Positions 57,281 to 64,000 of a stretch of DNA of 64,000 nt are shown here, piece by piece. Positions within the stretch are counted from its first letter, which is position 1; the number at the start of each line of letters is the position of its first letter. The notes under the pieces are model-generated. The model searched no databases and was not told the DNA's origin. It was given only the letters and a program-made list of their open reading frames with translations. The DNA comes from Vairimorpha ceranae. Taxonomy: Eukaryota; Microsporidia; Nosematidae. Made by a program: the position numbers and the translations under genes. Location: NCBI RefSeq assembly GCF_000988165.1, contig NW_020169296.1, positions 124,001 through 188,000 of the forward strand, written 5' to 3'.

Positions 57281-60200
57281 ATGTATATTAAGGACATAAT
57301 ATTGGACGGATTTAAAATTTATGAAAATAAAACAGTTATTAGAAATTTGACTAAATCTTATAATGCAATTACCGGATTAAATGGATCAGGAAAAAGTAAC
57401 ATTATTGATGGAATTATTTTTGCTTTAGGGTTAGAAAGTCGTAAATTATTAAGAGCAAATTCTTTAAAAGAACTAATTAATGTTCATCGAAGTGATTGTA
57501 AAGTAACTTTAATTTTATCAAATACAGATAAATCAAAAAGTCCAGTGGGATACAAAGATTTTAATGAGATTGTTATATCAAGATCAATTGATAGCTTAGG
57601 GAAAACAAAATTTTATATTAATAATCATGTATGTTCAGCAACGACAATTAATAAATTATGTGCAAGTATGAATATAAATGCTGAAAAGGGGGAATTTTTT
57701 TTTATTATTATGCAGGGACACATTACAAAAGTACTAAATATGAAAAGTAAAGAAATTGGAAATTTAATTGAAGAGACAGCAGGTACTAGATCATACGTAA
57801 AAGAAAAAGAAAAAGCATTGTTGGTTTTAGAAAAAAAAGAATCTAAATTGATCGAAGTTAGAGATATTTTACAGAAAAGAATTTCTCCATTTTATTCTCG
57901 TTTGAGAGAAGAAAGAGAAGCATATCTTGAACAAAAAAATTTGGATCAACTCAAAAAAGATGCTATAAATGAACAACAAGAAATCAAAAAAGACTTATTA
58001 GTGAACGAAGTCTCAAAAAATATTAATATTTTAAAGAATTTAATTGAGACTTTTGTCACAGAAAAGAAGCAACTTATGCATTTAGAATCAAAAATTGCAG
58101 AATTACAGGAATTTGATTCTGAAGATAATGCAATTGTAATTAAAGAACTTTTAGACGAAGAAAAGTTTAAATTAGATGAAATCAAAAAAAATAATTTTTT
58201 AAACAAAATCAATAAGTTAAAAGAACAATTAAACAAGCTGAAAATACCAAAAAAAAATTTAAATCTTCAAGAACTTAAGGCGAAAGAGGCCTTTTTACAA
58301 AAAAGTTTTAAGAACGAAGTAGGGATTGGAGGTAAAGATTTTGAAATACTTGAAGAGCTAGAAAATTTAAAAATTTTAAAAACAAAATTGGAATATAAAT
58401 GTCAGAGTTACAAAAATTTGAATTTACAAGACATTGATAATAAGTTAAATAATATTGAAAAGTTAAGAGTTAATTTAGAAGAATTTAATAATAAAAAAAC
58501 ACGATTAAATTATCTAAAGACAAAGATTAATTATCCTATAAAAACAGGTATCTATGGAACTATTGATGAAAATTTTACAATTTTTGATGAAAAATATAAA
58601 GAAGCGATTTATACAGTTATGGGTGCCAAATCTAAGCACATTATTGTTGAAGATGAAAATATAGGCTCTGAATTGTTAAATTGTTCAGATCGTAGAATTA
58701 GTGTTATCCCGCTTAACAAGATTAGGTCAAAAATTGTAAGTAAAAATGTTATTGATTCAATTAAAGAAGCAGATGGTCTGCACATGATAGATTTACTTAA
58801 ATTTGATGTAAAATTAAAAAAAGCAATGGAACATGTTTTTAATGGATTCTTTGTCTTTGAAAACAAAGATATTGCTAAAAAAATATGCTATAAATATAAA
58901 GTTATGTGCATAACGTTAGATGGAAGTGTTTATGATCCAAAAGGTACACTAACAGGAGGAAAAGTAATTTATAAAAACGAAATTATCAGCAGATTAGAAA
59001 TTTTAAGCTTATTAAATGAAATTAAAAAGGAAGAGCAAAATATACAAACCTTTGACAAATTAAAGGAAGAATATGAACAATTAAAAGTTAATAAAAATAA
59101 ATGTGCCGAAAAAGAGAAAATTTTAGAAGATTTGAATCATGTATCAGTTAAAATTAAGACAATTACAGATTTAAAGAACAATACAGTAGATGTAAGAAAA
59201 GATTTATCTGAAGTGCGTAAAAATATAATTGATGCGATACAAGAAGAAAATATAGAAAAAGAAATAGAAGATAAAAAAAACAAAATATTAATTGAGATTA
59301 GTAATTTAGAAAAAAAACAAAAAGAAAATGAGGATCTACACGAAGACTCTGTAAATAAAATATTGAAATTACAGGATAAACTTGGAGAATTAGAAATCAA
59401 AACTAGTAATAAAAGATTAAGTGAACGGCAAGTTGAAGGATTAGAGCCTAAACAGAAGTATTTAATTCGATCAACATCAAAAGTAAAAAATAGAATATTT
59501 AAAATTTCTTCTGAGATCGAAGATATGTTGACGACGCTAGTAGAGCAACATAACAACGCAGTAAGCAATAACTCTTCGGTTCAATTATTTACGGATGAAG
59601 AGGATTATAGGATTTTTAAATCATTAGAAATAAATGAAGATGTCTTTAAATTTCTACAGTGTGAAATATCTGACGAAGAACATAAAAAAAAGTTAGATCG
59701 ACTTTCTGAACTTAATGCTATTTTAGAAAAATGTGCAGCAAAAAGGACTGTAAGAATGGATCCTTCAAATTTTGATTTATTAGAGAAAAATGAACTGTTA
59801 ATTCAATCACTAAAGGATAAAATTAAACAACTTGAAAGTGATAAACATGCAATATTAAGTAGTATATCAAGCTTTGATTTATTAGGAGTTAAAGAGAATG
59901 AGAAGGCATTTAGACATTTAAATGAAAAAATCGGTATTTTTTTGCGGTACTTTTTCCAGGATTCTAACGTAAAAATTGACAAAGTAGGAGCAATTGATTA
60001 CGAATTAAAAGTAAAGATAGGCAACTGGAAAGAATCTCTTGCCGAATTAAGTGGTGGACAAAGAAGTTTAGTGGCATTATGTATAATATTTTCTATATTG
60101 ACTTATCGCCCCGCTCCTTTTTATATTTTTGATGAAATAGACTCTGCTCTTGATTTAAGCTATACTCAAAATATTGGAGAGATAATTAAGAAAGAGTTTT

Positions 60201-60313
60201 GCAGTAGTCAATTTATTATTATAAGTTTGAAAAATGGAATGTATGAAAATGCAGACAATGTGTATAAGGTATTTTTAAAAGATGGTAAATCTAATATCTG
60301 CCAAATAAAATAA
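57281..60313 (+). CDS. SMC2: Condensin ATPase SMC2
   Basis: 1010 aa (usual about 1170-1200). N-terminal MYIKDIILDGFKIY and Walker A GLNGSGKSN (32-40), HITKVLNMKSKEI and the EETAGTRSYVKEKEKAL stretch are SMC2-specific. A hinge lies at about 425-565 (IYGTIDENFTIFDEKYKEAI, CITLDGSVYDPKGTLTGGK). The signature LSGGQRSLVAL is near 923 and Walker B FYIFDEIDSALD near 947. With SMC4 and non-SMC subunits it compacts mitotic chromosomes. The coiled-coil arms are about 15% shorter than usual. Confidence 0.96.
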   Translation: MYIKDIILDGFKIYENKTVIRNLTKSYNAITGLNGSGKSNIIDGIIFALGLESRKLLRANSLKELINVHRSDCKVTLILSNTDKSKSPVGYKDFNEIVISRSIDSLGKTKFYINNHVCSATTINKLCASMNINAEKGEFFFIIMQGHITKVLNMKSKEIGNLIEETAGTRSYVKEKEKALLVLEKKESKLIEVRDILQKRISPFYSRLREEREAYLEQKNLDQLKKDAINEQQEIKKDLLVNEVSKNINILKNLIETFVTEKKQLMHLESKIAELQEFDSEDNAIVIKELLDEEKFKLDEIKKNNFLNKINKLKEQLNKLKIPKKNLNLQELKAKEAFLQKSFKNEVGIGGKDFEILEELENLKILKTKLEYKCQSYKNLNLQDIDNKLNNIEKLRVNLEEFNNKKTRLNYLKTKINYPIKTGIYGTIDENFTIFDEKYKEAIYTVMGAKSKHIIVEDENIGSELLNCSDRRISVIPLNKIRSKIVSKNVIDSIKEADGLHMIDLLKFDVKLKKAMEHVFNGFFVFENKDIAKKICYKYKVMCITLDGSVYDPKGTLTGGKVIYKNEIISRLEILSLLNEIKKEEQNIQTFDKLKEEYEQLKVNKNKCAEKEKILEDLNHVSVKIKTITDLKNNTVDVRKDLSEVRKNIIDAIQEENIEKEIEDKKNKILIEISNLEKKQKENEDLHEDSVNKILKLQDKLGELEIKTSNKRLSERQVEGLEPKQKYLIRSTSKVKNRIFKISSEIEDMLTTLVEQHNNAVSNNSSVQLFTDEEDYRIFKSLEINEDVFKFLQCEISDEEHKKKLDRLSELNAILEKCAAKRTVRMDPSNFDLLEKNELLIQSLKDKIKQLESDKHAILSSISSFDLLGVKENEKAFRHLNEKIGIFLRYFFQDSNVKIDKVGAIDYELKVKIGNWKESLAELSGGQRSLVALCIIFSILTYRPAPFYIFDEIDSALDLSYTQNIGEIIKKEFCSSQFIIISLKNGMYENADNVYKVFLKDGKSNICQIK

Positions 60314-60769
60314 ACGTTTTTAGTTATTGTGTACAGTAATGTTTAAATATTAAGAAGTTAACTTAAAAATGACATATAATTTTCTTATTAAAAAATCATA
60401 TTATTATTTTTTCAAGTAAAAGGATTTGATATTAATTTGCTCATAGAGAAATAATCAAACAAGAATATCTATTTAATGTAAATAACTTGTATAAAAAATT
60501 GCTTCTAGCTAATAAACTCAACTGCCAAATAAATTATACGAATATAAAATCTGTTAAATTTTACTTTTCTATAGTAAAAAAATAAATAAAATATTACAAA
60601 TAATTTCTATGCATTATACAATAATTTTTAAAGAACACACCCAATCTAGGTAATATTTATTTATTAATATGACATTAAATAACATCACCATTAATAAAAG
60701 TCAAACATTAAAATTATCAATTTCTCTTTAACATTTTCCCCTATTTAAACATTTTTTTAATGTCCCTTT
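60314..60769. other. Intergenic, nothing recognised
   Basis: 456 bp of AT-rich DNA between two tandem genes; no RNA, repeat or extra start seen. A CCCC at 60738 lies 32 bases before the MscS ATG. Confidence 0.5.
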
Positions 60770-62563
60770 ATGCCAAATTATGACTTTGAGGAATCTGAAG
60801 ATTTAGATGAAATAGAAGAAGTAAGCTCGTATCAACAAACAATGGAAGAATCAGAAATTTCTGATGATTTTGACTACGATGCTGAAGAGAAAGATTTTAA
60901 ATCTACAGTTTTAAGACTTAAACTTAAAGCCGAAGATAATCTTACACTTAAATACTACATTATATTTTTATGCACATTTCTCTTTCTAATTTTCGGCATT
61001 ATTTTCTGGAAAACTGATATTGAAGTTAAAGAAAAGGAAGGCACTTTGTATAGCGTAAAACTTGGTCTGATTTTTTTAAACTTATTTGTATCCTCTGTTG
61101 CTTTTTTAGTATTAAGTTTTATACTTATGTCTACACCATTCTTTTACATATGTGAATTATCTGAACACATTTCTTTAGCATGTGTTTGTTTAGTGTATAT
61201 TTTTTACTTTTTATTAAATAAATCAAACTACTGTATACAACACAATCAAGGAGTAGAAATTTACATTGGAGATATTTTAAATATTCTTTTAGTATCTATT
61301 TTTTTATTTGCGGGGCTTAAACTTTGGTCACAGAGTATTGGTGTAAATTTTAATTATAGTATTTATATTGATAGAATTAGGAGATGCATAGTAGAAGAAG
61401 TATTTTTAAATATGTTTCGTAGAAAGAATAAACCTAAAAAGATTCATTACCTTATAAAGACCTTTGTATTAGATAAAGAAATGGACATATTTAAAAGGAG
61501 ACTACTTTTTAAAGAATTCCAAAAAAGTTATAAAATTTCAGAGAAAAGTCGTAAAAAAGAAAAATATAAAGAATTTGCATTTAAAAAGGCAAATAGCTTG
61601 CATTTTAGAGCCTTGACTAATTATAAAATAACTTATGTTGGAGATATTAGTAGAATGCTTAATCAGTATATAAATAGTGAGAATGCAGATAAAAATGAAT
61701 TGGATAGAAATTACAATACACAAAATACAGAAGGTAAATCATTACTAGTGGATAAGTTTATAAAGATTCTAGATCTTCCATCAAAATACAGGTTAGATGG
61801 TAAAGGCTTTTATAAAATTATTAAAAGGGTAGATAAAGAGAAATATATTCTTAGTAAAAATCTGGAGCAAATGAGTGCTGCCTTGGATCGTGTATGTGTT
61901 TTTATGAAATTTCTTATAATTATTATAGCCATTCTAATGTTGTATATAAAAGTATCTAAAGAACTTGCTTCTACTGCAGGTGTAATTTCTGCCATATTTG
62001 GTACACAGATAATTTCTAATTCTTTCTCTTCTAATGCTATAAACAGCCTTATTTTTTTATTTATTATACATCCATATGATATTGGTGATAGAATATTTGT
62101 AAGTTTAGATAATTGCATTGAAAATTTAGTAGTTTCTGAATTGAATGTATTTTCTACTGTTTTTCAAAGATGGAATGGTACATGTGTTTATGTTCCTAAT
62201 TCACTATTAAGTACTAAATTAATAACGAATATAAGAAGAAGTGGAATTATAGCAGATTCACATAAAATACAGATTAATGCTAGAACAGACCAGAGCAAAT
62301 TACTTAGTCTTAAAAGTACTATTGAAGCCTTTTTAAAGAAACACAAAGAAGATTTCACTGATTATTGTATGGTAAATTACGAATCTATAGAGAATAGTAA
62401 TAAGCTACATATGAAAGTATATATGCAATATAAAACGAACAGTCAAAATTACGAATTATATCTAAAAAGAAAAACCAACTTTCTTTCATTCCTGAATAGG
62501 TCTTTGCAAGTTCTTGAAATTGAATATTGTTTGCCACCTCAGAGAGTAGTTTTAAAAAAATAA
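60770..62563 (+). CDS. MscS-family mechanosensitive ion channel
   Basis: 597 aa. The acidic N-terminus is followed by four or more hydrophobic segments (about 62-190), a basic loop, then two further segments (377-430). The pore-to-beta-domain region reads TQIISNSFSSNAINSLIFLF, HPYDIGDRIFVS and YVPNSLL, matching the MscS core (HPFxxGDxI, VPNSxL). It is like fungal Msy1/Msy2 ER channels that respond to osmotic stress; no EF-hand is seen. Such channels are retained in Microsporidia and may act in spore swelling (inference). Start ATGTCCCTTTATG. Confidence 0.9.
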   Translation: MPNYDFEESEDLDEIEEVSSYQQTMEESEISDDFDYDAEEKDFKSTVLRLKLKAEDNLTLKYYIIFLCTFLFLIFGIIFWKTDIEVKEKEGTLYSVKLGLIFLNLFVSSVAFLVLSFILMSTPFFYICELSEHISLACVCLVYIFYFLLNKSNYCIQHNQGVEIYIGDILNILLVSIFLFAGLKLWSQSIGVNFNYSIYIDRIRRCIVEEVFLNMFRRKNKPKKIHYLIKTFVLDKEMDIFKRRLLFKEFQKSYKISEKSRKKEKYKEFAFKKANSLHFRALTNYKITYVGDISRMLNQYINSENADKNELDRNYNTQNTEGKSLLVDKFIKILDLPSKYRLDGKGFYKIIKRVDKEKYILSKNLEQMSAALDRVCVFMKFLIIIIAILMLYIKVSKELASTAGVISAIFGTQIISNSFSSNAINSLIFLFIIHPYDIGDRIFVSLDNCIENLVVSELNVFSTVFQRWNGTCVYVPNSLLSTKLITNIRRSGIIADSHKIQINARTDQSKLLSLKSTIEAFLKKHKEDFTDYCMVNYESIENSNKLHMKVYMQYKTNSQNYELYLKRKTNFLSFLNRSLQVLEIEYCLPPQRVVLKK

Positions 62564-62636
62564 AACAGAACGCTGTTTTATTTTAATAATTAAAAATTTG
62601 ACTTCTAATTAAATTACGTTTTTTTGACCCTTTTTT

Positions 62637-63554
62637 ATGACTGCACACGAAATTTCCCCATTTATTGTTGAAAAGATTTCTCTTATCTGTGAAGGCTACA
62701 GCCTAAGTAAAATTTTTGAGATGATTAATTATAACATATCTGGTGGTAAGAATGTCAGATTTGATATTCTATCACATGTAACCAATAACAGTAAATTGTG
62801 TGTACTAGAAGAAGATAAATTTTTAGTAGGTTTTTGTATGGAGTTATTTCATGCTTCTTTTATCTTAAGTGATGATATTGTTGATAATTCTTTAATTAGA
62901 AGAAATAAACCTTGTTTTCACTTATCAAGAAAGATGAAAGCACTCAGGGATTCGAGGTTTTTAATTAGTTTGATTCATAAACTACTAAAAACACTAAAAA
63001 ATAATAGTAATAAACTACGAAAAATTATTGATAAATGCTTTTATGATACTTGTTTAGGACAGGCTATTGATACGAAACATAAGGAAAGAGATGAATATAC
63101 ATTTAAAATGTACAAAACCATTTGTGAATTGAAAACTTCATCTTATTCAGTTTATATGCCATTGGCTTGTGGTTATATATTAGGAGATAGAGACTGTCCC
63201 TATTATCTTGAACAACTTACCAACCTTATAGGTCTTATTTATCAAATGAATGATGATTATTTGAACTTTTTTCCTGAAAAGACGAATAAAACTTCTAACG
63301 ATCTTGACGAGTATAAGTTGACGTACTTCACTGCAAAATTGAATGAAGAAAATACTAATGAAAAAGAAGTTCAATCTTTTTTTAATAAAAAGGGTGTATC
63401 TGAATACATTAAAAAATGGATTTTCTCTTATTTTGAAAAGTATCAAGTTGAAAAAAAGATGTTTGTCGAGGAATCTAGGAAAATGATACAAAAAGAAGAT
63501 GAAAACGATCTACTTTTTTTGTATAATATACTTAAAAGATACGAATTAAATTAA
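62637..63554 (+). CDS. Polyprenyl diphosphate synthase (FPPS/GGPPS-like)
   Basis: 305 aa. The first Asp-rich motif DDIVDNSLIRR (79-89) is standard, including the RR pair. The second lies in YQMNDDYLNFF near residue 208, where the family has DDYLD, so the last Asp is Asn. GGKNVRFDILSH stands for the GGK-xx-R box, and NDLDEYKLTYF for the D-x-x-x-x-K stretch. It makes C15-C20 prenyl diphosphates for dolichol and protein prenylation. Start GACCCTTTTTTATG, 73 bp after the MscS stop. Confidence 0.85.
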   Translation: MTAHEISPFIVEKISLICEGYSLSKIFEMINYNISGGKNVRFDILSHVTNNSKLCVLEEDKFLVGFCMELFHASFILSDDIVDNSLIRRNKPCFHLSRKMKALRDSRFLISLIHKLLKTLKNNSNKLRKIIDKCFYDTCLGQAIDTKHKERDEYTFKMYKTICELKTSSYSVYMPLACGYILGDRDCPYYLEQLTNLIGLIYQMNDDYLNFFPEKTNKTSNDLDEYKLTYFTAKLNEENTNEKEVQSFFNKKGVSEYIKKWIFSYFEKYQVEKKMFVEESRKMIQKEDENDLLFLYNILKRYELN

Positions 63555-63794
63555 TTTTATGTATTTTGTATCTGCTTAATAATTTTCAAATGTATATCTT
63601 TCTAAAATATTTTAAAGAGAATCTTATCATTAATTATAGCTGCCAAGGTATACCATAAAATTAATTTATCTTTTTTAAATCTCCATATATTATTTTAAGA
63701 ATATGATTTCTTTTTATTATATCTAGAATTGATAAGTTAATCTATTTAAAACAATATTTTATAGTATATATGTTTACATCTGTTAGGAGTACAA

Positions 63795-63905
63795 TAACAT
63801 GCCAAGTATCTCAATGTGAATATATGAATAGATATTTAACAAGGATAAATATATATTTATATTTTAAATAAACCCATGTTTTCTTATCACAATTCTTCTT
63901 TCAAT
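63795..63905 (+). repeat. Dispersed repeat family 2, right-hand copy
   Basis: AACATGCCAAGTATCTCAAT, AGATATTTAACAAGG and ATATTTTAAATAAACCCATG match the copy at 30.4 kb in order over about 90 bp. The ATG at 63876 opens 23 codons (MFSYHNSSFNNNN) and stops. The remaining sequence from 63555 to the window end shows nothing else. Confidence 0.5.
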
Positions 63906-64000
63906 AACAACAACTCACTTAAATACGTTTATATAGATTTAAGTTGATATGCAAAAAAATGAACAGCAAAAAGAGATTGATCGATCAATAATTAGGTACT

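Overview
The window looks like part of a microsporidian nuclear genome. It is very AT-rich, no gene shows an intron, and the proteins are eukaryotic but often shorter than their relatives. The strongest sign is the start context. About 30 genes carry a CCC run (three carry GGG) within roughly 3-15 bases of the ATG, as in TTTTTTACCCCTAAATG. This matches the CCC/GGG-like start-proximal signal described for Microsporidia. It let me move ten starts downstream of the longest reading frame. Gene-dense blocks with gaps of 50-150 bp alternate with AT-rich deserts of up to 1.9 kb, so this is not one of the most compacted members. I cannot name the genus.

Layout. 0-10.9 kb: the 5' part of a SUN-domain gene, RLI1/ABCE1, a CHY zinc-finger gene, two membrane proteins, eIF1, PUS3, eS19, PHO88/SND3, a Nudix hydrolase, a shrunken TGT-family gene and a NOT4-like gene without RING. 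11-25 kb: proteasome alpha6, a small unknown, an R2R3-MYB, a TBC Rab-GAP, a tetraspanin-like protein, a repeat-bearing acidic protein, septin 1, BFR1, TatD, a possible snRNA-like RNA, a PUF protein and a 27-bp satellite. 25-41 kb: an amino acid transporter, TAF5, RPB7, a SANTA-domain protein, a Pol I A43-like protein, a basic C-x-P-x-C repeat protein, tRNA-Thr(AGU), RPN9, SPT5 and a derlin. 41-50 kb: septin 2 with a broken P-loop, a small tail-anchored protein, RPF1, an aldo/keto reductase, two unknowns whose shared start region is tandemly duplicated, and retroelement debris. 50-64 kb: subtilisin, a degenerate ABCG-type protein, a secreted Cys-rich surface protein, a cyclin, SMC2, an MscS channel and a prenyl diphosphate synthase.

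The genes cover transcription (RPB7, A43, TAF5, SPT5, MYB, cyclin), translation and ribosome biogenesis (eIF1, eS19, ABCE1, RPF1, BFR1, PUF, PUS3), the proteasome and ER quality control (alpha6, RPN9, derlin, SND3), chromosome and nuclear architecture (SMC2, SANTA, SUN) and the cell surface or spore (subtilisin, two Cys-rich proteins, MscS). They are not arranged in operons; neighbours are mostly unrelated.

Most notable: a SANTA-domain (KNL2/M18BP1-like) protein, a TGT-family protein reduced to its ends, a NOT4 without RING, a septin and an ABCG protein with destroyed nucleotide sites, a duplicated bidirectional start region, two dispersed repeat families, and a hairpin cluster with U1-like features on the minus strand near 22.3 kb. 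Family calls rest on motif recognition by eye; no database search was run.
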